Part shown: piece by piece, positions 42,992 through 53,334 of the stretch | Layout: each line of letters begins with the position of its first letter | Position numbering within the stretch: the first letter of the stretch is position 1 | DNA from: Corynebacterium testudinoris | Lineage (GTDB): Bacteria; Actinomycetota; Actinomycetes; Mycobacteriales; Mycobacteriaceae | Length of the DNA: 64,000 bases | NCBI RefSeq assembly: GCF_001021045.1 | Contig: NZ_CP011545.1 | Span: 1,922,001-1,986,000 of the forward strand | Direction of reading: 5' to 3' | Notes under the pieces: generated by a model | The model's input: only the letters and a program-made list of their open reading frames with translations | What the model was told of the DNA's origin: nothing | Database searches by the model: none | Translations under genes and position numbers: made by a program

Positions 42992-43459
42992 ATGAATCCT
43001 CTTTCGGACAGTGACCTCGCTGCTGCCGAGCTCGTCATCGGTGCCCTTGATTCCCGCTTGCGTCTGCAAATCATCCAGAGATTGTCCGAACGCGAGCACT
43101 TCGTCCACGAACTCGTCGCCGGATTGGGTAAATCTCAGCCGTTGATCAGCCAGCACCTACGCGTGCTCAAGCGCTCCGGCATCGTCAACTCCGAGCGCCG
43201 CGGGCGAGAGGTCATCTACCGCCTCGTCGCACCCGCCGCCGCCGACCTCATCCTCGCGGCGATCGCGTTGCACCGTAACGCCCCGACCGAGGAGGCCGCC
43301 GCGACGATCATCAACCTGCCGCGGGGAACCGAGCCCGAAGGTGACGCCGGAGCTGGTCAGATCGCGCATGCGCCCGCCGCCGCACTCTCCGGGGAACCCA
43401 CGCTGGATCCCATCCCGGACCCCGCCCCAACGCCTCCGACGCCGCAGAGTTTTTCCTAA
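42992..43459 (+). CDS. znr: ArsR-type zinc-responsive regulator
   Basis: 155 residues. Winged helix: LDSRLRLQIIQRLSEREHFVHELVAGL, recognition helix GKSQPLISQHLRVLKRSG and wing NSERRGREVIYRLV. A histidine and acidic residues in EREHFVHE and in the last helix (AIALHRN) could form a metal site. The C-terminal 55 residues are a proline/alanine-rich extension. Position directly before zur matches the corynebacterial znr-zur operon, in which both regulators respond to zinc; the symbol is given by that synteny. Confidence 0.85.
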   Translation: MNPLSDSDLAAAELVIGALDSRLRLQIIQRLSEREHFVHELVAGLGKSQPLISQHLRVLKRSGIVNSERRGREVIYRLVAPAAADLILAAIALHRNAPTEEAAATIINLPRGTEPEGDAGAGQIAHAPAAALSGEPTLDPIPDPAPTPPTPQSFS

Positions 43460-43532
43460 CGTCGACGCACAAGTGCGGAAGTATGGATAATAGGATGATC
43501 GAACGATCGCCTTCCATAGAAAGCACTTGCCC

Positions 43533-43961
43533 ATGACTCCCCTGCCGACTGGAACCCCGAAGTTGGGTGCCCGGAACACTCGCCAGCGCACCGCGGTGGT
43601 GCAGGTTCTTTCCGATATTGACACGTTTGCCTCCGCCAAGGAGATCTACCGCGAGCTGGATTCCCGCGACCTCAAGGTCGGGCTGACGACGGTCTACCGC
43701 ACCCTGCAATCGTTGGCCGATATCAACGCCGTGGACGTGCTCCACATGAGCAATGGCGAAACCTTGTACCGCCAGTGCGTCAACGAATCACACCACCATC
43801 ACCTGGTGTGCTCGCAGTGCGGGCGCACGGAGGAAATCGACGGCGGGCCCGTCGAGACGTGGGCCCAGCGCGTCGCCGAGGAGCACGGCTACACCCTCTC
43901 CGGCCACGACGCCGAAATCTACGGCACGTGCGCGCAGTGCCAGCAACAACCAGCTCCCTAA
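43533..43961 (+). CDS. zur: Fur-family zinc uptake regulator Zur
   Basis: 142 residues. Fur-type winged helix (RNTRQRTAVVQVLSDIDTFASAKEIYREL, LTTVYRTLQSLADINAVDVLH) and a metal-binding dimerisation domain with ESHHHHLVCSQCGRTEEID (histidines and CxxC) and IYGTCAQCQ (second CxxC, structural zinc). Represses zinc uptake genes when zinc is bound. The start is ATG 43533; the TTG at 43527 is in frame. The stop overlaps the convergent VIT gene. Confidence 0.92.
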   Translation: MTPLPTGTPKLGARNTRQRTAVVQVLSDIDTFASAKEIYRELDSRDLKVGLTTVYRTLQSLADINAVDVLHMSNGETLYRQCVNESHHHHLVCSQCGRTEEIDGGPVETWAQRVAEEHGYTLSGHDAEIYGTCAQCQQQPAP

Positions 43962-45097
43962 CCCAATACCGTGCCGAAGGCCAGGCCCAGCAGGTACGTC
44001 ACTCCCGCCGCGCTCAGGCCGATGGCCAATTGACGCAGCGCCCGCGACAGCGGCGCCTTGCCGGAGAGCACTCCCACAACGCCACCGGTGATCATGAGCG
44101 CCCCGGACACCAGCAGCACGGCGATGAGCGCCCCAGTGGCCGGGGAAGCGCCGAAGAGGAACGGGATGATGGGGATGAACGCCCCGGTGGCAAAGAACAG
44201 GAAACTCGATCCAGCCGCCGTCCACGCCGAGCCCACCACGTCGTCCGCGCGGGTGGGTGCTTCAATGCCCTCCGGGTGATCTTCCCGGTCCAAGCCAATC
44301 GCCTGCTCTAAGGCCATGCGGGCGAACTCAGAATTGGCCTTGGCCTGGGCTTCCTGCTCACTGAGGCCGCGGGCGCGATACACCAACTTCAGCTCATTAG
44401 CGTTGACATCGAGCTGGGGAAGCAAGGTGTGCGCCTTGGGGTGCGGCGTCGACGCCTCCAACAGCTCACCCTGGGACTTCACCGACACCCACTCGCCCGC
44501 CGCCATGGACAACGCTCCGGCGAGCAGGCCGGACAGGCCGGTGAGCAAAATCATGTTGGAGCTGACACCCGAGCCCATGACGCCGACGACGAGGGCAAGG
44601 TTGGACACCAAACCATCGTTGGCGCCGAAAACGGCCGCACGGAAGCCGCCGGACATCTTCTCCCGGCCACGGGTGGCTAAGCCGCGGACCACTTCGGCGT
44701 GGATGCGTTCGTCGGCGGCAATCTGCGGGGAGGCGTCTTCGTCTTTGAGATAAGGATTACGGGATTCGGCGGTCTGCATGAGGGCGAGGGTGAACACCGA
44801 TCCAAAGCGCTTGGCCAGCACTCCCATGAAGCGAGTCTGCAGGTCAGGCTGGCGAGGAAAGCCGACGTAGTTGCCCAGCTTGTCGCGCCAGTACTCCTCG
44901 TGGCGGGCCTCAGAGTCCGCCAGGGCGAGGAGGATCTCCCGCTCCTCGCCCTCCTTCCGCCGCGCTAGCTCACGGTAGACAGCTGCCTCGGCTCGTTCAT
45001 TGGCCAGGTAACGACGCCAACGATTGATCTGTGCTTTCGTCGGTTCATCTACTCCCGCATCGTCCACGACGCGATCATCAACCCGATCCTCAACCAT
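43958..45097 (-). CDS. VIT1/CCC1 iron-manganese transporter with N-terminal ferritin-like domain
   Basis: 379 residues. The N-terminal rubrerythrin-like domain (about 25-155) has the ExxH-type helices NERAEAAVYRELARRKEGEE, ALADSEARHEEYWRDKL and QIAADERIHAEVVRGL, a di-iron ligand set. The C-terminal half is a five-helix VIT domain: GGFRAAVFGANDGLVSNLALVVGV, LLAGALSMAAGEWVSVKSQ, SFLFFATGAFIPIIPFLFG. It exports or detoxifies iron or manganese. Convergent with zur (4-base overlap); uppS starts upstream on the same strand. Confidence 0.9.
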   Translation of the reverse strand: MVEDRVDDRVVDDAGVDEPTKAQINRWRRYLANERAEAAVYRELARRKEGEEREILLALADSEARHEEYWRDKLGNYVGFPRQPDLQTRFMGVLAKRFGSVFTLALMQTAESRNPYLKDEDASPQIAADERIHAEVVRGLATRGREKMSGGFRAAVFGANDGLVSNLALVVGVMGSGVSSNMILLTGLSGLLAGALSMAAGEWVSVKSQGELLEASTPHPKAHTLLPQLDVNANELKLVYRARGLSEQEAQAKANSEFARMALEQAIGLDREDHPEGIEAPTRADDVVGSAWTAAGSSFLFFATGAFIPIIPFLFGASPATGALIAVLLVSGALMITGGVVGVLSGKAPLSRALRQLAIGLSAAGVTYLLGLAFGTVLG

Positions 45098-45115
45098 CCG
45101 TCTTCCTCCCAGCTC

Positions 45116-45865
45116 CTACTTCGTGCCGCCGAAGCGTCGGTCACGAGATGCATACTCTACTACCGCCGCGAACAAATCTTCTGCCGTGAAGTCAGGGAAC
45201 AACTTGTCTTGGTAGACCATCTCCGCATACGCCGATTGCCACAGCAGGAAGTTCGAGGTGCGTTTCTCACCGGAGGGGCGCAGGAACAGATCAACATCCG
45301 GCATGTCCGGCTCGTCGAGCCACTGGGAGAAGTTCTTCTCCGTGATGTCCTCGGGACGCAACTGACCTGCGGCGGCGGCGCTGGCGATGGCCCGGGCGGC
45401 GTCGATAATCTCTGCCCGACCACCGTAATTGACGCACATGGCCAGGGTGAGGCGATCATTGTCCTGGGTTTGCTCCTCGGCGATCTCGAACTCGCGGATG
45501 ACCGAGCGCCACAGGCGCGGACGGCGGCCCACCCAGCGCACCCGCACGCCCTTCGCGTCGAGCTCATTGCGCTGGCGGCGCAACACGTCGCGGTTAAAGC
45601 CCATGAGGAAGCGGACTTCCTCGGCGGAGCGGCGCCAGTTCTCCGTGGAGAAGGCATACGCGGACAGGTATGGCACACCGAGTGCCAGGCACGCATCAAC
45701 CACGTCCATGAGGACAGCTTCGCCGCGCTTGTGCCCCTCGGTGCGCTTGAGTCCGCGCTGCTGCGCCCAACGGCCATTGCCATCCATCACCAAAGCGATA
45801 TGGTTCGGCAAAAATTCAGCGGGGATCGATGGAAGGGGCGGCATTGGCACAGTCACCCGGTCCAT
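45116..45865 (-). CDS. uppS: Isoprenyl (Z-decaprenyl/undecaprenyl) diphosphate synthase
   Basis: 249 residues. cis-Prenyltransferase signature [31 protein letters not shown] near the N-terminus, [32 protein letters not shown] and [23 protein letters not shown]. Builds the lipid carrier for cell-wall synthesis. Start ATG 45865 ([15 protein letters not shown]) chosen; a further ATG lies seven codons on. Last gene of the hrcA-to-uppS block, 16 bases after recO. Confidence 0.94.
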   Translation of the reverse strand: MDRVTVPMPPLPSIPAEFLPNHIALVMDGNGRWAQQRGLKRTEGHKRGEAVLMDVVDACLALGVPYLSAYAFSTENWRRSAEEVRFLMGFNRDVLRRQRNELDAKGVRVRWVGRRPRLWRSVIREFEIAEEQTQDNDRLTLAMCVNYGGRAEIIDAARAIASAAAAGQLRPEDITEKNFSQWLDEPDMPDVDLFLRPSGEKRTSNFLLWQSAYAEMVYQDKLFPDFTAEDLFAAVVEYASRDRRFGGTK

Positions 45866-45881
45866 TGTGCCACTACCCGGG

Positions 45882-46619
45882 CTACACCTGATCCATGACC
45901 GCCAGGCTGGTGACCTTCTGTTCCAGATGCCACTGGAGGTGGGCGCGGGTGAGCCGATGAGCGGCATCAATAAGCTCAGGATCAGCGCGGTCCAAGGCCG
46001 CGGGCCAGTGCGAATGCGCCAGCAACCACATCAGGTGCAGCGCTTCCTCAGCCACCTCCGCCGAGCCCGGAGGACGGCACGTGACACACGCCGCACCGCC
46101 GACGGCCGGGTGGAAGGCGTGGTGCGGGCCCGGGTTGCCGCATTGGGCGCAGTCGAACAAGCTCGGGGCCCACCCAGCGTGCGCCATCGCTTGGAGGAGG
46201 AAGGAATCGAGCACCATCGACGGGTAGGCAGTCTCCTGCATCCGGGCGAGGGTCTCAGTGAGGTGGTCAAACAACCAGGGATCATCATCACCATCGAGCG
46301 CCGCCAGGCGCTCCGCGGACTCCAGGGCGGCGCAGGCTGCGGTGTACCGCGGGTATTCGTCGATGATGCCGGAGCCATAAAAGGCCACCGTGTCGGCCTC
46401 AGTGATCGTCTCCAGGTTCCGGCCCGGGTACAGCGTCACGCTGTTATCCACAAACGACTGCAGCCGGGAACCAAACCGCGACTTCGACCGCCGCACCCCC
46501 TTGGCCACCCCACGGACAATCCCGTGGTGGCGCGTGAGCAGGACGATGATGCGGTCGGCTTCGCCGAAGTCATAGGTCCTGATCACCAGGGCCCGATCGC
46601 GATAGGACTCGCGCCTCAT
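45882..46619 (-). CDS. recO: DNA repair protein RecO
   Basis: 245 residues. N-terminal OB fold ([49 protein letters not shown]) and C-terminal helical part with a CxxC pair (DCAQCGNPG ... CVTCRPPG), the zinc site of actinobacterial RecO. It loads RecA with RecF and RecR. The ATG 46619 is used. Separated from era by 59 bases holding a tandem 14-bp repeat. Confidence 0.94.
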   Translation of the reverse strand: MRRESYRDRALVIRTYDFGEADRIIVLLTRHHGIVRGVAKGVRRSKSRFGSRLQSFVDNSVTLYPGRNLETITEADTVAFYGSGIIDEYPRYTAACAALESAERLAALDGDDDPWLFDHLTETLARMQETAYPSMVLDSFLLQAMAHAGWAPSLFDCAQCGNPGPHHAFHPAVGGAACVTCRPPGSAEVAEEALHLMWLLAHSHWPAALDRADPELIDAAHRLTRAHLQWHLEQKVTSLAVMDQV

Positions 46620-46644
46620 GAGCTGGAACTCACCGCCTAGGATT

Positions 46645-46672
46645 CATGGCCTCGGATGCATGGCCTCGGATG
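46645..46672. repeat. Tandem 14-bp duplication between recO and era
   Basis: CATGGCCTCGGATG occurs twice head to tail (46645-46658, 46659-46672), filling half of the short era-recO gap. Likely a slippage duplication. Confidence 0.8.
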
Positions 46673-46678
46673 CACGTA

Positions 46679-47599
46679 CTAGAAACCCAGCCGGCCCAGG
46701 GACTTGGGATCGGACTGCCAATTCTTTAACACCTTGATGCGCAGGTCGAGGTAGACATTCTGGCCGAGCAGTTTGATGATTCCCTGGCGGGAGTTGTGAA
46801 TGATCCGGCCGAAGCGGCGACCATTTTTGCCCTTGATGATGTCCTTTTGGCCCTCGCGCTCCAGATACAAGATCGCGTGGATGTCCAGGACATCGGGGCG
46901 TTCCTCGTTGGGCAGCATCTCATCGACTTCGACGGCGACGGAGTGCGGCAGCTCGTCCTTGAGGCCTTCGAGCGCGGCTTCGCGGATAAGTTCGGCGATG
47001 CGCTTTTCGGTTCCGTCATCGGTGAGGTGGTCATCCGGGTAGAGCTTCGGCCCCTCGGGCAAAAGGCTGGCGATGACGTCGGCGAGGATGTCCACCTGCG
47101 TGCCATCGGCTGCGGATACGGGCACCACGTCGCTGTCGCCGCCCAGCAGCTCGTGCAGGGCCATGAGCTGGGCGCCGACCTCATCCTTGGATACCTTGTC
47201 GATCTTGGTGACAATGCCCACGATCGGCGTGTTCGGGGCGACCTGGCGGACATTGTCCAGAATCCAGCGATCACCTGGGCCGATCTTCTCATCCGCTGGG
47301 ATGGTGAGCCCGATGAGGTCGACGTCGGCGTAGGTTTCTTTGACGATCTCGTTGAGGCGCTCGCCCAGCAGAGTGCGCGGGCGGTGCAGGCCGGGGGTAT
47401 CAACGACGATGATTTGCGCATCCTCGCGGTGCACCAGCCCGCGGATGGGATGGCGGGTGGTCTCCGGCTGGTCCGCGGTGATCGCGATCTTCTCCCCCAC
47501 CAGCGCATTGGTGAGGGTCGACTTGCCCGTGTTGGGGCGGCCGACGAAGCTGACGAAGCCGGAGCGGAAGCCGTCCGGGGTAGTGCTGAAACTGCTGAT
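46679..47599 (-). CDS. era: GTPase Era, probable ATC start codon
   Basis: 306 residues if started at the ATC at 47599-47597. Binds 16S rRNA and aids 30S maturation. G1 is GRPNTGKST (residues 20-28), G2 region ADQPETTRHP, G3 VVDTPG, G4 TKID, and the C-terminal KH domain reads EREGQKDIIKGKNGRR. Between the upstream in-frame stop and G1 there is no ATG, GTG or TTG; the first GTG (47500) follows the P-loop and would destroy the enzyme. The ATC has AGGAG six bases upstream and starts a family-like N-terminus (SSFSTTPDGFRSGFVS). A start-codon mutation, sequence error or genuine AUC start are the options. Confidence 0.88.
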   Translation of the reverse strand: MSSFSTTPDGFRSGFVSFVGRPNTGKSTLTNALVGEKIAITADQPETTRHPIRGLVHREDAQIIVVDTPGLHRPRTLLGERLNEIVKETYADVDLIGLTIPADEKIGPGDRWILDNVRQVAPNTPIVGIVTKIDKVSKDEVGAQLMALHELLGGDSDVVPVSAADGTQVDILADVIASLLPEGPKLYPDDHLTDDGTEKRIAELIREAALEGLKDELPHSVAVEVDEMLPNEERPDVLDIHAILYLEREGQKDIIKGKNGRRFGRIIHNSRQGIIKLLGQNVYLDLRIKVLKNWQSDPKSLGRLGF

Positions 47600-47632
47600 G
47601 TGTTTCTCCTAGGTTCGAGGTTTAACTACAGG

Positions 47633-48484
47633 TTAGCGGACCTGCGTGACCTCGAACTGCATCCGCGGGTGGGCGTAGGCATCTTGGGCATCGATGAGGA
47701 GAAGTTCCCGCGAGTCTGCCTCGTAGGTTTTCTCCACCAGGTCGAAGACGCTGGAGGCCGTTTTGGCCAGCGCGTCGGCGGCATTGCGGCTGGCCACGTA
47801 GTGCCCGGTGAACAGCGCGGCGGTGACATCGCCGGAGCCATTGCGCTTAAACGGCAGGTAGGGGGTCTGCACAATCCAGGCTCCCTCGTCGTTGACGGCG
47901 AGCATCTCGATGGTGCCTTCCGGGCGATCCGGGCGCTCCACGGAGGTAACCAGCACGGTCGACGGGCCCATGGCGCGCGCCGCGTCGACGGCTGCCAGGG
48001 TGGATTCGAGGTCCCCGACCTCGAGGCCGGTGAGGTAGCCCAGCTCGAACTGGTTGGGGGTGATGATGTCGGCGACGGGCACGACGCGGTCGCGCAGCAG
48101 CGGCGGGATGAGGTCGGAGACGTGGCAGCCGGACTTGGCGTTGCCCATGACCGGGTCGCAGGCGTACAAAGCGTTGGGGTTGGCGGCCTTGACCTTGGCT
48201 ACGGCCTCGATGATGACATCCGCAATGTCGGAGCCTCCCTGGTAGCCGGACAGGACGGCGTCGCAACGCTCAAACACTCCCCGATCCTCGATGCCGGCGA
48301 TGACATCGGCGACATCGGTAGCCGGGATCATCGGCCCGCGCCAGGCGCCGTAACCGGTGTGGTTGGAGAAGTTCACGGTGGACACCGGCCACACCTCGTG
48401 GCCGAGGCGCTGCAGCGGGAACACGGATGCGGAGTTGCCGACGTGCCCGTAGGCGACATGGGACTGAATGGAGAGGATATTCAC
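47633..48484 (-). CDS. pdxY: Pyridoxal kinase
   Basis: 283 residues. Ribokinase-fold kinase for vitamin B6. N-terminus ILSIQSHVAYGHVGNSASVFPLQRLGHEVW, the YACDPVMGN and ITPNQFELGYLTG blocks, and the phosphate/anion-hole motif KRNGSGDVTAALFTGHY are all typical of PdxY. The start is GTG 48484. Sits between the CorC-like gene and era in the large minus-strand block, so probably co-transcribed. Confidence 0.92.
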   Translation of the reverse strand: MNILSIQSHVAYGHVGNSASVFPLQRLGHEVWPVSTVNFSNHTGYGAWRGPMIPATDVADVIAGIEDRGVFERCDAVLSGYQGGSDIADVIIEAVAKVKAANPNALYACDPVMGNAKSGCHVSDLIPPLLRDRVVPVADIITPNQFELGYLTGLEVGDLESTLAAVDAARAMGPSTVLVTSVERPDRPEGTIEMLAVNDEGAWIVQTPYLPFKRNGSGDVTAALFTGHYVASRNAADALAKTASSVFDLVEKTYEADSRELLLIDAQDAYAHPRMQFEVTQVR

Positions 48485-48512
48485 CCGGCCAATTCTTCCA
48501 CGTTCCCCGCTG

Positions 48513-49853
48513 TTACTGCTTATCGACGTCCCCGTCGTCCTCGCCCGCAGGCTCCTCCAGCACCTCCACAATCACCGAACCCACGCGCACCCGTCCGCGC
48601 CGATCGCGCCCGCCCTCCGCGGTCAGCCGCAGGCCAGAGGTCTCAACGACCGAGTCAGGCAGTGGCACTCGCCCCAGCTCGTAGGCGAGCAGCCCGGCGA
48701 CGGTGTCGACCTGCTCACCAATCTCCTCGGTGAATTCAATATCCACTCCGAGGTCATCCCCAATCCGCTCCGTGAGATCCTCCAGCGTCAGCCTGGACAC
48801 CACCCGATAAAGCCCCAGGCCAACGGGCTCAATGGGGGCAACTTCCCGGGTGTCATACTCGTCGGTGATTTCGCCGACGATCTCCTCCAGGATGTCCTCC
48901 AGCGTGATGAGCCCGGCAATCCCGCCGTACTCGTCCACCAACACCGCCATGTGAATGTGATCGCGCTGCATTTCATGCAGCAACTCATCGAGGTTCTTCG
49001 AATCCGGCACGAACGTCGCCGGGCGCATCACGTCCGTCACGCTTACCGACGCCCCGCCGTCCGTCAGGTGGTACGTCCGCCGCACCAGGTCCTTGAGGTA
49101 GACAATGCCGATGATGTCATCGATGTTCTCCCCGATCACCGGGATGCGTGAATAACCCGAACGCACACACAGGGTCGTGGCCTGGCCCGCATGCTTTTCC
49201 GATTCGATCCACACCATTTCCGGGCGCGGCGACATCACCTGGCGGGCGGTCGTCGACGCCAGATCAAACACCGACTGGATCATCCGGCGCTCCGCGACCT
49301 CCACGATGCCGTGCTCCTGGGCGATGTCCACCATCTCCCGCAGCTCCACTTCCGTGGCGTAGGGGCCATCGCGGAAACCGTTGCCCGGCGCGATGAGGTT
49401 GCCCACCCAGATGAGCATCTTGGACACCGGCCCGAGGACCACCGCCGTCGCTTGCAGCACCATCGCCGAACGCAGCGATACGGAATAGGGGTTTTTTCGC
49501 CCGATGGTCCGGCCAAAGACACCGACCACGGCGTAACTAATCAGCGCTACCGAAACGATCGCGATGGTGATTGCCCAGACATCCGATTCGAAGTACTCGC
49601 GGGCGAGGATGGCAGCGAAGACGGCCGCGGAAACGTCGAGAAGTGTTTTGAGCAGGATGAGCAGGTTGATGTGGTCCGCGCGGCGGTTGACCACCTGCAA
49701 CAGCGTCCGCGCCCCGCGCACATCGTCTTTGACCATGCCCTCGACGCGCGCCCGGGAAATGGAACTCACCGCCGACTCGACTGTGCCCAGCAGCCCCGAC
49801 AACGCCAGCGAGAGCAGCGTGAGTACGGCTAGCCAGATTAACCCCTCGTCCAT
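48513..49853 (-). CDS. Hemolysin/CorC family CNNM-CBS transport protein
   Basis: 446 residues. A CNNM (DUF21) domain of three or four membrane helices (LIWLAVLTLLSLALSGLLGTVES, LLILLKTLLDVSAAVFAAILA, AITIAIVSVALISYAVVGVFG), then a CBS pair (about 200-330: ARQVMSPRPEMVWI, VTDVMRPATFVPDSKN) and a CorC/HlyC C-terminal domain (GLGLYRVVSRLTLEDLTERIGDDL). Family proteins take part in magnesium or cobalt efflux. Its ATG directly abuts the ybeY stop. Confidence 0.92.
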   Translation of the reverse strand: MDEGLIWLAVLTLLSLALSGLLGTVESAVSSISRARVEGMVKDDVRGARTLLQVVNRRADHINLLILLKTLLDVSAAVFAAILAREYFESDVWAITIAIVSVALISYAVVGVFGRTIGRKNPYSVSLRSAMVLQATAVVLGPVSKMLIWVGNLIAPGNGFRDGPYATEVELREMVDIAQEHGIVEVAERRMIQSVFDLASTTARQVMSPRPEMVWIESEKHAGQATTLCVRSGYSRIPVIGENIDDIIGIVYLKDLVRRTYHLTDGGASVSVTDVMRPATFVPDSKNLDELLHEMQRDHIHMAVLVDEYGGIAGLITLEDILEEIVGEITDEYDTREVAPIEPVGLGLYRVVSRLTLEDLTERIGDDLGVDIEFTEEIGEQVDTVAGLLAYELGRVPLPDSVVETSGLRLTAEGGRDRRGRVRVGSVIVEVLEEPAGEDDGDVDKQ

Positions 49854-50476
49854 TTAGGAGTCCTTGGGGTCGGCGGTCTCGGCCGGTTCACCGATTGCCG
49901 GGATTCCGGGGAGCTTCTCATCGAGCGCCTCCCGGTCCGCCGCCGAGGGGAACGCCTGCGGGCCGGTCGGCTTGGGCTGGTAGGCGATGCCGCGCTTTTT
50001 CACGTCGTCGTACCAATCGGCGAGCAATTCATTCTGCAGCGCGAACATCTCCCGCTCCTCCGGTGCCGTCGCGTGATCGTAGCCCAGCAGGTGCAGGCTG
50101 CCGTGAATCGTCAGCAACGCCAACTCGTGATCAAGGCCGTGCCCGGCGGCCAGCGCCTGCTTGGCGGCGAACTCGGGGCACAACACGATGTCGCCGAGCA
50201 TCGCCGGACCGGGTGCGGGGGCATCGGGGCGCCCGCCGGTGACGCTGCCACTGCCGGGCGTGAGCTCGTCCATGGGGAACGTCATCACGTCGGTGGGGCC
50301 GTCGAGGTCGAGCCACCGCACGTGGAGATCCTCAATGGTGGCCAGATCAACGATGTGGATCGATGCCTCGGCATCGGGGTGGATATCCATCTCGCCGAGA
50401 GCGAAGGAGGCGACGTCGATGAGCATCTCCTCGTTGACGCCCTCGTAGCCGGACTCATTGAAGACTTCGATGCTCA

Positions 50477-50477
<1 letters not shown>
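49854..50477 (-). CDS. ybeY: Endoribonuclease YbeY
   Basis: 207 residues. Zinc metallo-RNase for 16S rRNA 3' processing. The metal motif [11 protein letters not shown] (HGxLHxxGYDH) is intact, with [10 protein letters not shown] before it. The C-terminal about 45 residues ([23 protein letters not shown]) are an actinobacterial extension. Start ATG shares its A with the phoH stop (TAATG), so translation is coupled. Confidence 0.95.
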
Positions 50478-51442
<965 letters not shown>

Positions 51443-51452
51443 GCGTTGGACT

Positions 51453-52163
51453 CTACCAGCGCGAAGTCAGCGCCCCGATGGCAGACAGGGCCACCATCGC
51501 CGCGCTCGCCGTCCGCAGGACTTCGGGGCCCAGCTTCACGCTGCGGACGCCAGACTCGGCCAGCTGCGCTAACTCTTCCTCGCCGATCCCGCCCTCGGGC
51601 CCGACGATGAGGATGATCTCTTCTGCACTGAGATCAACGTCCCGCAGGGGGGTGGCCGCCTCCTCATGCAGGACATACGCGGTCTTGCCGCGCACCAACT
51701 CGGCCAGCTCCCTCGTGGAAACCACCGGGTGGATCTCCGGGATGCGCGTGCGCCGGGACTGCTTCGCCGCCGCCAGCGCCGCCGCTTCCCACTTCTGCTG
51801 CTTCTTGTCTGCCCACTTGGCCACGCAACGCTGCGCCTGCCACGGCACAATCGCATCCGCGCCCGCCTGGGTGGCCAGATCAATCGCCAATTCCGAACGC
51901 TCGGCCTTAGGCAAGGCCTGCACAATCGTCACCGCAGGTGACGGTGGATTGTCCGCGCCCACTTCGTCCACGATCCCCACCAACTCCGACTTGCCCGTGG
52001 TGGCGGTGACGGTGACGATGGCGCGGGTACCGCGGCCGTCGATAAGCATGATGCGCTCACCGACCGCTATCCGCTTGACCGCAACTGCATGCCGACCCTC
52101 CGCACCAGCGAGGGTGACCGTGCCCGCGAACGGGCCGGGGTGGACGAAAACCGGCAGGCTCAT
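51453..52163 (-). CDS. rsmE: 16S rRNA (uracil1498-N3)-methyltransferase
   Basis: 236 residues. SPOUT-class methyltransferase: N-terminal PUA-like part ([36 protein letters not shown]) and trefoil-knot part with [47 protein letters not shown] and [19 protein letters not shown], the SAM-binding knot. Start ATG overlaps the dnaJ2 stop by four bases. Confidence 0.94.
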   Translation of the reverse strand: MSLPVFVHPGPFAGTVTLAGAEGRHAVAVKRIAVGERIMLIDGRGTRAIVTVTATTGKSELVGIVDEVGADNPPSPAVTIVQALPKAERSELAIDLATQAGADAIVPWQAQRCVAKWADKKQQKWEAAALAAAKQSRRTRIPEIHPVVSTRELAELVRGKTAYVLHEEAATPLRDVDLSAEEIILIVGPEGGIGEEELAQLAESGVRSVKLGPEVLRTASAAMVALSAIGALTSRW

Positions 52164-53284
52164 CGGCGGAACTTACCCCGCAAACGCGAGAAGAAGGACC
52201 CATCCTCATCATCGCGCTGCACTCGGGACGAATCACCCCGATGCTCCCGGATCTGCTGAAGAAGCTTCCGAGTCTTATCATCAAGATCCGTCGGCACCAC
52301 CACGTTGACCTGCGCAATCAGATCACCCCGGCCCTCCCGACGCAGGCGCGGCATCCCCTGACCCGACAAATGAATCTGCTCCAGCGGCTGAGTTCCCTGC
52401 GGAATCGTGATGGTCAGCGTCTCACCCTGCAGATCCTCCAAGCTCACCTCAGCGCCCAGCGCCGCATCGATCGCCGGGACGACGACCTCCACATGCAGCG
52501 AGTCCCCCTCCCGCTCGAAGACCGGGTGCGGGCGCGTTGCCACCTCAACGTAGAGATCACCAGCCGGCCCACCACCATGGCCAACCTCACCCTGACCGGC
52601 CATCCGAATGCGCATCCCGTTGGCGATACCAGCCGGGATGTTGCACACCAGATCACGGCGCTTCTTCATCCGGCCATCGCCGCCACAACGCGTACACGGA
52701 TCCTCAATGATCTCGCCGAAACCATTGCACACCGGACACGTCCGCGACGTCATAATGTTGCCCAGGAAGGAACGCTGCACCTCCTGAATCTCACCCTGAC
52801 CATGGCAATTATCGCAGGTCACCGGCTTAGACTTCGACTCCGAGCCCGTGCCCTCACAGTGATCACACACCACCGCGGTATCCACCGTGATGTCCTTCTT
52901 CACGCCTGCGAAAGCCTCCTCCAACGTGATGGACACCCGCAGCAACGCATCATTGCCCGGCTGCACGCGACTACGCGGGCCACGCGAACCGCCGCCCATG
53001 CCGCCACCGAAAAAGGCCTCAAAGATATCGCCGAAGCCGCCGCCCCCACTGGGCATCCCTCCGGCCTGCTCCATGGGATCCCCACCCATATCCACAATCC
53101 GCCGCTTCTCCGGATCAGTGAGCACCTCATGCGCCACCGACGCCTCACGGAACTTCTCCGCCGCCTCCGCAGACGGGTTGATATCCGGGTGGTATTCACG
53201 CGCCAACTTGCGATAAGCCTTCTTGATCTCCGCATCGGAGGCCGACTTCGCTACACCCAGAATTCCGTAATAATCACGAGCCAC
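52160..53284 (-). CDS. dnaJ2: Chaperone DnaJ (second paralogue)
   Basis: 374 residues. J-domain 1-70 with [34 protein letters not shown] (HPD), a Gly/Phe-rich region, then four zinc-finger repeats [24 protein letters not shown] and CTRCGGDG, then the C-terminal substrate domain. Linked to hrcA as in other actinobacteria; the dnaK-linked copy is elsewhere. Start ATG 53284. Confidence 0.95.
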   Translation of the reverse strand: MARDYYGILGVAKSASDAEIKKAYRKLAREYHPDINPSAEAAEKFREASVAHEVLTDPEKRRIVDMGGDPMEQAGGMPSGGGGFGDIFEAFFGGGMGGGSRGPRSRVQPGNDALLRVSITLEEAFAGVKKDITVDTAVVCDHCEGTGSESKSKPVTCDNCHGQGEIQEVQRSFLGNIMTSRTCPVCNGFGEIIEDPCTRCGGDGRMKKRRDLVCNIPAGIANGMRIRMAGQGEVGHGGGPAGDLYVEVATRPHPVFEREGDSLHVEVVVPAIDAALGAEVSLEDLQGETLTITIPQGTQPLEQIHLSGQGMPRLRREGRGDLIAQVNVVVPTDLDDKTRKLLQQIREHRGDSSRVQRDDEDGSFFSRLRGKFRR

Positions 53285-53334
53285 GGTTAATTAGACTTCC
53301 TTTACTCTTCATGTTTGTCAGGGCTGTTCGCCCG

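Noticed and set aside
46796..48733. 645-codon plus-strand frame across era and pdxY
   Set aside because: Antisense shadow of two recognised genes; composition is arginine/glycine/valine-rich with no domain.
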